A stretch of DNA of 64,000 nucleotides from Sthenelais limicola. Taxonomy: Eukaryota > Annelida > Polychaeta > Phyllodocida > Sigalionidae. This document shows, piece by piece, positions 24,618-35,300 of this stretch. Numbering within the stretch: the first letter of the stretch is position 1; the number at the start of each line of letters is the position of its first letter. The stretch lies in the NCBI GenBank assembly GCA_942159475.1, contig OW804097.1, forward strand, positions 7,283,685 through 7,347,684, in the 5' to 3' direction. The position numbers and the translations under genes are program-made. Below the pieces are notes generated by a model. The model was not told the DNA's origin, did not search any database, and was given only the letters and a program-made list of their open reading frames with translations.

Positions 24618-25293
24618 TGCGATACAATCGACTATCTGAAGCCGGCATTTGATGAAAATGGGCCAATTCAAGCAGTTAACTTGGATCGGGCACCAGAATT
24701 CCAAAAGCGGGAACAGGCTGGTAAGGAAATTTTTAGACTGGAAGCTGGAAAAGTAGTGCCAGGAAAAGACTGTCTGAAGTTGGTTGAGAAAGAGAAGATT
24801 ACTATAGGCGTCAAGCCTAGGGGTAGACCTAGAAAAATCTGAAAGGATAGTTCAAAGAAAGCCACTAGTAAATCTCTGCCTCTAAAGAAAAGAGGGGTAA
24901 AAAAGGAAAATCTGTTGCCAAACCTGACAGTTCCTTAGCAGATTTGGGACTTATGGCTGCCAAGCCTGGACCTTTGAGGCCGGGAAAGACTTTGTCTAAA
25001 ATAGAAAAGCCTAAGGTAGCTACGGTCTGTCCGAAGAAGCGCGGGAGGCCGAAGGTTCACACAGATATGTCCGACCAGCCAGTGGCGCCCCCTGTCGTTT
25101 TGAAAAGGAAGCGCGGAAGGCCTAGGAAACAGCTAGCCCAAGCTGCTCCTGTACCGCCAGTGCAGCCAAAGAAACAACCAGGTACACCAAGGAAAGGAAC
25201 TGTGGTTGATGTGAAACCACCAGATCCTCCTTCTCCTGGCATAGCAAGGGCTAAATGTTTATGTAAGGCCCCAGTTCGGTTGCAGATGAACTA
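24618..25293 (+). pseudogene. Gypsy integrase C-terminal tail with three AT-hooks
   Basis: An 11-bp tandem duplication (TAATGCGATAC, about 24606-24627) shifts the frame. The following Lys/Pro-rich tail contains three AT-hook cores: KPRGRPRK (24814-24837), PKKRGRPK (25031-25054) and KRKRGRPRK (25103-25129). AT-hooks bind the minor groove of AT-rich DNA. In this position they would suit target-site choice, an inference comparable to chromodomain tails of chromoviral integrases. A stop and a frame change between hook 1 and hooks 2-3 show decay. Confidence 0.7.
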
Positions 25294-25917
25294 ATTATGG
25301 TACTGGACCGAGGGTGGAAATCTCCGAACTGATTTTTGCCCAAACTAAAATTACACAACGAGAACGAGAAAGTGAACGTTCACAAAGTGAACGAGAACTA
25401 GAATCCCCCTGTCCCCTAATGACACGCTGGTGTTTTACCATTTCAGTCAGTCTACTTCCTGCTTCCGCGAGGCAAACCTCCGAGACTACCTCTTAGAAAG
25501 AGAACTGTGCAATAAGTTTTACCAAGTGATGAACTTTGTGAAATATATTGCCCTGTGTTTGTAGTCCCTTTGCTCGAGTAGTCAAGTTGTTGTTTTCGCC
25601 ATTGGGTGAACGTTGCTATCCAAAGGCGTTATACTAAACTTGAACAGCATGTCCACTGCCAATGTACCAATAAACGTTCAATCTTTGTGTTTTGGGAGTA
25701 ATCAACCAATTCACTTTGCCTCAAGCCTGGGTATATTTGTGTAGTGAAGGTTTGGATTCCTCGATACCACTACACTCTATGTGTGTAGTAGCTGACAGCT
25801 ACAGCAGAAGCGTGTCTGAGGAGAGTCCAAACATCCATCTGCAGTAAACAACAAGTATTTCTTGTGCTTGTCACTACCCTTGTCATTATTATACTTTCAG
25901 GTACCGATTGATTAGTG
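25294..25917 (+). other. Gypsy inter-ORF region with splice acceptor
   Basis: No coding sequence. It contains AATAAA at about 25669 and, just before the next ATG, a pyrimidine-rich TTATTATACTTTCAG acceptor-like site (about 25886-25900). This may serve a spliced message for the downstream ORF, as for third ORFs of retroviral-type elements (inference). Confidence 0.4.
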
Positions 25918-27426
25918 ATGTCTACCTCTGGGGATTACGACAACATGTCCGAGGACCAGTTTGCCAAGTCCCTCAACGCCAAGCTGTCCGAGTCCGATCT
26001 TGATCTTGATCTGGGTGGTTTGGACTGTGAGGTGTTGTCAGTGGATGAGGAGGCAAAGGTCATGAAAGGATCCAAGATCCTTGTGAGCATGGCCCAGGCC
26101 GATGCAGATGGCTCTGGGTTGGGTCCCATAAAGTGCTGGGGTGCTATTATGGAGGCTGAGGATGGATGTTGACAATGAGGGGACGGTGTTGGTGATCGAT
26201 AAGGCTGAGGTTGAGTCCGAGCCTCCCAAAGCCAAGTCTGCACCTTCGGCTGAAATCTCTAGACAGAAGTCTAGGTCCCCAGGAAACAGTCAAGACCAAG
26301 GATGAAGGATGGAGAGATGGAAGACTCCCCGCGGACTCTATGTCCAGATCCCGCTGATTCTTCGGCGGCAGTGACTGCAGAGACCTTGAGCTCACCGGCC
26401 AAGGGAACTCGGTCGTCTGTCCGAAAGAGTAGAAAACCCTGTGAGACCTGAGTGGAAGCCCTTTGGTGCTTACATTCGGACCACTCACCTTTCGTTGGCT
26501 TCGGAGCCTTTGTAAGGCTGGTGAGGCAGAAACTTCCAGAGCTGGTGCTGGAAAGTCCAAACCTACTCAGACCCCGGCTAAGACCAGCACAGTGGTTTCG
26601 GACAAACCAAGTGCTAGTTCTAGCTTGAAGGCTGCTGCCTCCAAGCGTCTGAAGTCCAAGAGCGAGTCTAAGGCAGTTCAGTCAACTGCTTCTCCTACAA
26701 GAGGGGCAGGCATTCGAGGAAGGCTCAGAAATGGGTGGACGGGACTCTGGCCGAACTGCCTTGTGCCCTGGAGACCGCCACTCTGGTGGAAACATTGGAG
26801 ACTGGTGTGAACCAGGCCTTAAAAGCCCTGCAGGAAGCTGCAGAGGAGGCCAAGAAGCAGGTCAAAGCAACTGTGACCGCTCTTGTGACCCCCGCTTCAG
26901 GCGGTGAGGGCGAAGGTATATGAGGTAGGGACACTGAAAGAAACGATAAGTCAGCAGGCTCTCCTCATCCGGACCCTGAAAGCATCTAACCAGGAGAAGG
27001 AACAGCGCATCCTGAAGCTTTTTGAGGAAAACACCAGACTCCAAGGCTTGTTGTTAGATGATTCAGATGAGTCTAACCCTGGGTGGAAAGCCAACCTCTC
27101 GCCCTGCCAAACCAGTTAAGACTGCTCAGGCCGCTCCTTTTTCGGGCCCGAGCATAACTCCTGGTTTGACCATGGTATCCAGTCGAGATGGTGGGGCGTT
27201 TGAGGTCAATGATCAGCAGATCAATTTCCTCGCCAATCTCCTGGACCAAATGAAGTCCCAATGTGAGCCACCACAGCCTTGGCGGACTGTGTCTATGGCT
27301 GCGGAGGGCCGGGCTCCTCCTGAGGGAAACATGTTCGGAGGTATGTTTGACACTCCGGACAGACCTTCTCTGAAGGACAGGCCTGAAGGTGGAAATGATG
27401 ACGACGATGAAGCTATGATGGACTGA
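25918..27426 (+). pseudogene. Third ORF of the gypsy element, coiled-coil, broken
   Basis: Starts ATGTCTACCTCTGGGGATTA at 25918. The product is acidic at first (SESDLDLDLGGLDCEVLS), then Ser/Lys/Ala-rich (about 26520-26690), then two heptad-rich segments (LETGVNQALKALQEAAEEAKKQ; LKETISQQALLIRTLKASNQ), and ends in an acidic NDDDDEAMMD. Several frameshifts separate these parts. No signal peptide, fusion peptide or membrane anchor is visible, so it is not a recognisable envelope. It could be a displaced gag-like protein or a captured host coiled-coil protein. Confidence 0.5.
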
Positions 27427-27629
27427 ATGGAGGAAACGCACAGATGATGATGACTGGACCGCCCCTTGACCTGATTGAACCACATCGGATACTGCTCGGA
27501 CGCCCTGGATCCTGGATCATAACCTTGGTGTGAAGCGCCGACATCTATGTTTTGTTTACAGAATGAATGAGAATACCTTTTCTAAATGCTAATTTCTGTA
27601 AAACAGAAAGTTATTGTTTGCTTGCTAGT

Positions 27630-27830
27630 GAGGACACTATATGCTCCTGCCTGTCCAGCGAGAAGAGGTTTTTATAAAATTTGTCTTACTTCGGAGAATG
27701 TTAATATTAGTTAGGACACTGAATGCTCCTCTATCTGTCGCTTCAAGTTTTCATAAGATTTATTTGATGTTCATAGTAGAGAGGACACATTTATGCTCCT
27801 ACTTGTAGACTTTACTTTTTCATATACCCT
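27630..27830 (+). repeat. Three 70-80 bp degenerate tandem repeats
   Basis: GGACACTnnATGCTCCT-like words recur at about 27632, 27714 and 27782, each followed by a pyrimidine-rich stretch, between ORF3 and the polypurine tract. Confidence 0.65.
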
Positions 27831-27869
27831 GTCGAGTTTTTAAAATGTTCTTTTCAAACTCTTGAAAGA

Positions 27870-28320
27870 AAAAAGGGGGTATTGTGGTGTTATTGGGTTT
27901 AGCTGTCCGCTGTAGGTTAGTTCTTCCGAACCTCCCCAGTGGGCACTACTCGTCCGCGAGACTTTTTAATCTATTCTACCTTTACCTGTTTACCTTTTAT
28001 GTTCAAACAGCAATTTAGCTGTTGGTTGCTAAAGTAACAGCGACCAGGTTTAAATCTTATTGTGTATTCTGTAAACGCCGTGATGAGCCTTTCAGTTGTT
28101 ATGGAGTTACTTCCCTGGTTGAATGTTTAGTGTTCATGATGATTATGCATAGGTCAGACACCCTTGGACGAGGGTTACCTGGCTGGCCAGGTAGCCCGAA
28201 ATCCAAAGTCTGATCAGGTCTCATGCGAACTGATGCTCGGTTCTGACACCTCATTCCTGAATAAACCCAAGTGAACAGTTAGCGCCTGCCTTTTGTTCCT
28301 TTTGTTTAATAACTCTCATC
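27870..28320 (+). mobile_element. Polypurine tract and probable 3' LTR
   Basis: GAAAGAAAAAAGGGGG at 27865-27880 is a typical polypurine tract. TGTGGTGTTATTGGG directly after it would be the LTR start (TG at 27884). A polyadenylation signal AATAAACC lies at 28260. The right LTR end, around 28318, is a guess, because no 5' LTR copy is in the window for comparison. Confidence 0.55.
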
Positions 28321-29090
28321 AAGAATCTTCGGACATGTCAAGGGAAACAAACCTGCTACAAGAAATCACTACAATTAATTGTGATATAATGATATAATAA
28401 AGGCCCCAAAGAGCAACGATTTGATAATTAGGGACGTGGAGGGGGGGGGGGCGGGTTGAAAGAAATGATAGGTGGTCCTCGCGGCTGAGGAGATGAGTAG
28501 TATTATTTGATATAGAGTATAGGTATGTGAGCACACATACATGGCTGTGTGAATGTCAGGCATTATATCAGAGTATTTTATTTCAGGGATTATTGTGATA
28601 TGATTTGATGTATGTGAGTATATTGTGTATAGCCCTTGTATTCTCATGTATTTTTTATAATCCTAAAATAAGTATTACTACTCCAACCCAAAGAGCACAT
28701 CTATTGGGGTATGGTGAAACCCTAATATTTTTTGTATGGCCACATAGATAAAAAAAAATCAATGACCATCTTTACTTATTATTCATGTTACAACAACTGT
28801 AACATATTTAAGATTGGGGCATATACTATATGAACCCAGTCCAAACATAAATTAGCCCTCCCCTCCCTATACATGATGACCAGCATGTGGTGTGAGGGTG
28901 TGTGTGGGTTTAGCCCAGTCCATTTTGGGTGGTGATCGAGGGGTGGCCGTACCATGAATTGACAAATCACTTTAATTATTCCCCCCTGTGTTTTGCGATG
29001 TGTTATTAGAGGCTTTATTCTTTAGAAAGTGACAGTACAATCCCAACAATTCAAGACTAAAGCAATTAGATCCTTCGGTTGTCGGGGGGT
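28321..29090. other. Non-coding stretch, no gene seen
   Basis: AT-rich, with a G11 run at about 28441-28451. No gene supported. Confidence 0.4.
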
Positions 29091-29093
29091 ACA

Positions 29094-29156
29094 GTTGTCT
29101 GTGCGCTGGGACACCCCTCGGCAAGCCTCAGGGTTGTCACATAGCGCACAGACAAC
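29094..29156. repeat. Hairpin GTTGTCTGTGCGCT...AGCGCACAGACAAC
   Basis: About 20-nt arms (GTTGTCTGTGCGCT and complement, then a further ACA/TGT) enclose a GC-rich 21-nt loop CCCCTCGGCAAGCCTCAGGGT. No coding role. Confidence 0.75.
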
Positions 29157-29436
29157 CAGATCGCCCGATTCAGGGGCTAATCGCCCAACAGACAAATGTT
29201 TGTACAGAATGTTTTACTAATGTTCAAAGGGTAGTAAGATAATTGGTTATTAATGAAATCTACTGACTTTTTGTATAAGTTATGGCCTGTTAGGGAATAT
29301 GTTTCCTAAATTTTATAAAAATCACCAGTAACTTCTATCCTATATGAATTCATTGTGTGACTAAAATATGCCCAATAACGCTAGATTAGTCCATTTTGGC
29401 TCAGATTTTGGCTATATTCACCGTGCAATATGGGAG

Positions 29437-29526
29437 CATATACCACGGCGTCATCATGGTATATTGGGACTTTCTGGCTGGTGATTGGTTATAATCCTGA
29501 GCCCCCCCTTTTGCCGTGGTATATTT
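29437..29526. repeat. Short inverted repeat ATATACCACGGC / GCCGTGGTATAT
   Basis: 12-nt arms separated by about 65 bp, with a further ATACCA...TGGTAT pair inside. It resembles the outer arms of the hairpin at 30828 (TTATACCAC) and may be a decayed relative. Confidence 0.5.
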
Positions 29527-29993
29527 GGGGTTTTTCGTTTCCCATTGGTCCACAGTCAAACACCCCCACCCCCACCATGGCTGTTGTTACCGACTGGCAA
29601 AGGCGGCCATTGTTGTCTCTAAATGTGTGATAAAAATCGACATGAACGTGTGATAAAATTCGACATGAACAAATAATACATTCTTAGCAACCATATATTA
29701 CCATTGATTAATCAAATTTGCAGTTTAGACTAAGATCTTGACTCGATATTCCATTTGCTGCCCAGGTTAATATTGAAACAGGCAGACAAACCGAAGATCG
29801 AGGTTAGCCCTGTCCGTTCGTATAAACATGACTTACCGGTATAATTTGTTTTTTCTCGGCGCCAATCTTCCAGTAGTAGAATCTCCATGTTGTCTTTTTG
29901 GTCGTCAACGAATATTAATCCAAAGACAAAGGTATAAAGGATGTATGAAGCCATTTTCCCCTTCGATAATCGCACATGTGTTGACGTTCGAGC

Positions 29994-30450
29994 AAGCCGG
30001 TGGAAGCAGTGTGGCGACTTTAGGCATAGCCACTCTGTGCCAAGTTCAGTTGGCGTTGCATTGTGTACTGTAGTGTATATAGCGCACGGACAATGTCATT
30101 CGAAAGTCCCCAAGCCGACCTTGAACTCTGAGTGGGCGCACGATCCGCAAAAAGCGAAACCTTATAAAACACGCCGGCTGCCTGAACTTGACTTCAGCGA
30201 TTACGGACCTCTGATTGGCTGTTGTATCTGTAGGTCATTCGGCCAGCCGTCGCGTTAACATACGGTTTCCGACTGAAGCGCGCACCTTTTGTCGACCTTG
30301 ACCTTGATCGATTCGGTTATTTTTGTGTGTCTAGCAACTTAAAAAAGAAATAAATGAATAATCTGAATTGGTAGAAATGATTTTAATATAGTTCTACCCC
30401 CCGATAGTGAAGTTTCAGTCCAGTGGCGATTTCACAAGCCATATGTGTCC
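29994..30450 (+). repeat. Diverged copy of the 6-kb repeat family
   Basis: GGCATAGCCACTCTG...GTTGGCGTTGCATTGTGTAC matches 6738-6780, CACGCCGGCTG and GACCTCTGATTGGCTGTT match the 6-kb inverted-repeat arms, and AACTTAAAAAAGAAATAAAT with TGGTAGAAATGATTT matches the 171-bp direct repeat. The blocks are in a different order from those at 6 kb, as expected of a mobile or rearranged family. Confidence 0.75.
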
Positions 30451-30540
30451 GTCCTGTATATTGTATATTTTCTATGCTATAAGCGATCGGCGATTCTTTA
30501 TATTATCTATTTTTTATGCTATAAGCGATCGGCGTGGGCA
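30450..30540 (+). repeat. Two-copy tandem repeat ending TATGCTATAAGCGATCGGCG
   Basis: About 43-bp unit present twice in a row; part of the repeat-rich flank. Confidence 0.7.
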
Positions 30541-30827
30541 CTTTCGAAGGGAAGCAAGTGTGCGCTGAATAGGCTGTTCACTGCCAATGAAAGTGCACCA
30601 CGTAGTTATATGGGTCATGCCGAAAGTCACTCTGGCTACAACTGCCGGCTGTCTAGCGAGAGTGACGCTGCAAAACTGGACCCATTCCTGCAATCTAATT
30701 TCCGAAACGCAGAATCAAACCGAATGCAGAAAGGTTAGTAAAATAATGACTTGTTGTTTTTTGGTAATATAATGGTTTTGTAATGTTCTCTATTTGTATT
30801 TTATCTGACCCATCACGGACTAAAGTT

Positions 30828-30949
30828 ATTATACCACTCTGGTTATGGCATTCGATTGGTGTTCGATTCCATATACCCACTCGGCCTATGGCCTCGTGGG
30901 GTATATGGAATCATACACCAATCTCATGCCATAACCATCGTGGTATAAT
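30828..30949. repeat. Long near-perfect hairpin, GGCC-tat-GGCC apex
   Basis: Arms of about 60 nt (30828-30886 and 30890-30949) start ATTATACCAC and end GTGGTATAAT; the arms share GGTTATGGCAT and GATTCCATATACCC with their complements. The loop is 3 nt. It is the third member of the hairpin class at 5745 and 14215. Confidence 0.9.
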
Positions 30950-31175
30950 CCCTAAATAACATACTATATATATACCTCATTGCTCCGGGAAGACAAAGAG
31001 TTTCTATAACTTCTATCTGATAATTTTTTAACTTTTTTTTATTTTTATGCACTCCCATCTGGTCTAATTTTTTTTAATAATTTGCATAATGTACAGTGTT
31101 GAATGTTTTTTTTTCAAATCTAAGAGTACAGCAGTTTTTCCTTCATTAATATTTATACATTATGACACTTTACAG

Positions 31176-31850
31176 TTTTGGCGATCTCGTCCCAGACAAC
31201 GACCACATAATTCACAAGCTACTGGTGCCCGACCACAAACTGAAACTACACAAACTTCTTGTTCTCGCCAAAAATCAGAAACAACTCAATTTTCACAAGC
31301 CCATTGTATTCAATCACAAAGTGAAACTTCACAAGGTTCTGGGGGTCAACCACAAAGTGAGACTTCACAAAGTTCTGGGGGTCAACCACAAAGTGAAACT
31401 TCAATAGGTTCTGGGGGTCAACCACAAAGTGAAACTTCAATAGGTTCTGGGGGTCAACCACAAAGTGAAACTTCAATAGGTTCTGGGGGTCAACCACAAA
31501 GTGAAACTTCATGCGTCTCACGTGTTTATTCAGTTACACAAACTTCACAGACTTCTGGTTGTAGATCACAAACTGAAACTTTGTGTGCTTCTGATTCCCA
31601 ACCACAATTGAAAACATCACAATTTTCATCACAAGTTTCTGGCGTGCAACCACAACCCAGAACTTCAGAAGTTTCACAAGCTGCTGGTGTGCAACCACAA
31701 TCAGAAACTTCATGTGCTGCTGGTATCCGAACCCAATCTGAGACTTCACAAGCGTCTTGTGTTCAACCACACTATGACACATCACTAGATTCTGGTTTGC
31801 AGGCACAGAAATATGAGGCAAGCAATCTTGGACCTGCTCGGACATATTAG
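31176..31850 (+). CDS. Candidate exon encoding 12-residue Gln/Ser/Thr-rich repeats
   Basis: An acceptor-like CACTTTACAG precedes 31176 and the frame stays open to TAG at 31848-31850. It encodes about 15 copies of a 12-residue unit, consensus SGGQPQSETSxG. Five central copies (36-bp units, about 31325-31510) are almost identical in DNA and the outer ones diverged, so the array expanded recently in its middle. No signal peptide or domain is seen. A GC-type donor (GAG|GCAAGC at about 31818) would leave phase 0, which matches the next exon at 32400, so this could be the 5' coding part of the AIG1-Hint gene. It could also be a separate gene ending at 31850. Confidence 0.45.
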   Translation, partial: FWRSRPRQRPHNSQATGARPQTETTQTSCSRQKSETTQFSQAHCIQSQSETSQGSGGQPQSETSQSSGGQPQSETSIGSGGQPQSETSIGSGGQPQSETSIGSGGQPQSETSCVSRVYSVTQTSQTSGCRSQTETLCASDSQPQLKTSQFSSQVSGVQPQPRTSEVSQAAGVQPQSETSCAAGIRTQSETSQASCVQPHYDTSLDSGLQAQKYEASNLGPARTY

Positions 31851-32399
31851 GTTCAACTAAAGAAAGAAAGCCAGATATGTTCAAACAAATTATCTTATCT
31901 CAAAATTTATACTTCAATTTGACAAATAAGACCATTGCATATGGCTATTCCTCTCTCATTAACAAGATTAAAATCCAAAGCCTGAGTTATTTGGCATTTA
32001 CATTTGGTTATTAATACAGAATAATCTGCTTTTGATATAAATAACTTTGCAATAACAATGCAATTCTTTACACTATATTGTTGCCAGCGTAGATGTCTGA
32101 GTTATACGGGGAAGGGAGGTAGACTATTCTTTATGCTACTTATTCATACGAAGTTAGGACCTGTTAAATGTAAATCAAACTTCACACTGCAGGCATACCT
32201 TCTATACAACACATTCTAATATCTGGTCCTAAGTAAGACCATAAGTGCCTTTCTGTCTCTTTTTCTCTATCTCTATGTCCTGGGTATGACTCCCTCTCAG
32301 CTCTCCCGCCCTTGATATAACCATATTAAATGTGTTGTTAAGGGCGTAAAGTAACCAATTTCACTCACTCACTCACATTCTAATATGTTTTATATCCAG

Positions 32400-35300
32400 T
32401 TTGCATCAGATGACTACAATGCATACATGAGATTTTACCTGATATGGTCTGAGGGCAACAACATTCGTGAAGAGGCTTTACAGTTCCTGAAAAGCAAACA
32501 ATTAAAATCAATGGAAGACATATATGAAATTGAGGATGTGCCAGACCAAAACGTTCAGTTGAGGAAGCAACTTGAAAATATGACTCGTATCTATGCATGT
32601 ATGTATTTATTACCTGATCTCTTAATATATGTATGAGCTTGAGGTGTTGTTCGGCGCAAGACTAGCCTGTCTTCTTGTTGTTTTAACTATTACATAACTG
32701 GGTCAGTCAAGGTCTGAGCAACTCTCACTTAGGCCTATTTCTAGATCTCTACTTAACCATTTCTCTACAACAAAATGTGTATGACGCTTGTACTTGTTAA
32801 TATACTGAATATTACCTGTATTGCTGCTGTCATTTGCTTTGTACTGCTTACTTTGTGTTTTGGGTACTACACCATATATTTCTATGGAGGACATTTGTGA
32901 CTATGCCAGACCATAGGTCCTTCGTGTCTGACATTGCATCCTGAGTCAGAAGTGCTAGGAGGGAAATAAAGCTATGAACACAAAACTTGTAGTCTGGTTT
33001 TACTTTCCCTTTGTCGAAAAGCAGTGACTGAACCTTGGGTCATCTTTGATGAATAACAGGAGTCACGATTTACTGTAGAATTGCCATAAGTAGTAGAAGT
33101 TCATACTTATATATATTCATTTATTATGTTCTTTTTACACGAGAAATGGATTTTTTAAAAACCTATTGTAAAAATGGTCCATTTTAGGATTTTTCGTGAA
33201 GCTGGAATTGTCAATATTCATTTTAGACACCCTAAAGTAGGGTTCGGATTGTAGCATTTCTAATGGCGGATTTAATGTACCATGCAAATCATGTCTAAAA
33301 TCAATAATTATTCCTTAAAATATAATATGAAAACCTTATGGAGGTATTTCATGTGAAGCAATATACATTGTATCTGAGCCACTGCAATTACCTTCGAGCT
33401 AAGTCCCCATAATGGCTTTAAATGTACATACACTGATACTAGAGATAAAGTCAATTTTTGATGACTGAATTTAGGGTCCAATGGAATGCATCTTCCACTG
33501 ATTTGAATGAAGTCAACCCAATGACGGTACTCATTTAGCAATAGAGATTATTGAAAACTTGAGATATATGTCCATCTTACATTGTTCACAGATCGAGCCA
33601 TTGGAAACGTCAGACTGATGTTGCCGCAAAAGCGTTCATCAGAAGGACAGATGGAAAAATGTACGTCCTCAAAGGGCTGAACTATCACAATGAACCGATT
33701 GTGATTAATTTCTATCATTTCGAATGTATAGTCCAATCAAACAATTGTGTGTCTGTGTGTAAACCATTGATCTAATATTCTTTAATGTGTTGCAGACCTT
33801 GCCATTGATGAGTTTGTGATGTCAGATGCCCTGATTGTTTCTTGTCCTAAAGACTTTAAGAGAGAGGTTGGAATTACCCTGGAGTTTGTGCAAATAAACA
33901 CATGGTCGGATCTACTGGAGGCATTTGGTTTATCTATTGAAGTTGTCATAGATGCCCTGATGCGAAAAGAGGACGACACAGAAGAAATTAAAATATTGAA
34001 AAATGTAAATCTTCTAGAGGAAAAGAAGACGTATACTCTTGTGAAGTTTATTAATGTAACGGTAAGCAACAGCCATTGGAAACATTTACAAATTACTTGG
34101 GAAATGAATTTAATATCATTTTGCGATCATGATTGACATTAATGATGGAAACACTCTGAAACATATCGTTTATCAAACGACCTATGCAGCAAAAGCCTGT
34201 GTCAAATTAATGAGTTAGGGACAGGTATTGTATGGTAAGGTATGTGAGCATCTGTGTATGTAGGTTTTATGTTACATTCATTCTTCCACAAATTAAAACT
34301 GATTATAACCAACTAAATCTTTGATTTGTAATACTTTTCCTCACAGGAGAAAGAACTACTAATCACTGGACGATCAATCTACACAAAGGAGGAGCGGATT
34401 TATGGTGTAAAAGCTTATTTCATCTTTGAGAATCTGCAACATAAGGACACCCAAACCAAGTTAGTGTAAGATATAAGGTGACGGCGGAATGATTTAAATT
34501 CAATGGCGTATTTGGGTCATTTCCTTGATTAATTTACTAAATAAATTGCCAATAATATAGTCAGTTATAATATTTTGTTATTTTTATTCAGTAGAGTGAA
34601 TATTTTAAATTGCATGTCGATGCTTTTGAAGATCATGAACTTATAAATTGCCCTCTTAAATATATGGTTTTCACTAGAAGGAAAGTTGCACCTAGTGTCA
34701 GTGGTTGCCTTCATTATGGACGTGCTTGAAAAAGACCGAGGCCTAAAAGCTTAACTGAAATAACAAATATCTTTATAACGAATTTAATGAATGGAATTAT
34801 ATTCTATATATTTCAAGGCTGTCTGGAAAACAAACACTTTCTGGAAAATCATGGGAAGAAATTGTCTCAGGACAGGCAAATGAGTGCTTGCTCCAGGGTA
34901 CGAGGTTCATCTACCCAACGCATGAAATGAAGGAAGGTTTTCAATATATGAAATATCAAAACAAAAACAAACAACCACATTTGATGGAGGTTAGTTCCAC
35001 TGGTAACACATTTGAAATAACTCCTTCCCATTCGACCATAAGTGAGTTAACACTTAGGCTGCGATTCCACTGGCTCGCTCTTTAGGTCTGCTCATGGCCC
35101 GCTCGTTTTATTTCCAAGAGCGCCAAACAAGCGAAGTTTGAGCGAAACCAGAGCAGTCCAATAGAATAAGTTACTGCACTATCTATACTCACTTAAAATT
35201 TAACGTTTAGAAAGTTTGTGTTTAGAAAGAACATGGTTGGGGGAACCCAAAAAGCCCCCAAAAAGCCCCCAAAAACTGTGTCACTATGTCACTGGATTAG

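Noticed and set aside
25918..27426. Retroviral envelope gene
   Set aside because: No signal peptide, cleavage site or membrane anchor seen; coiled-coil and acidic composition only.
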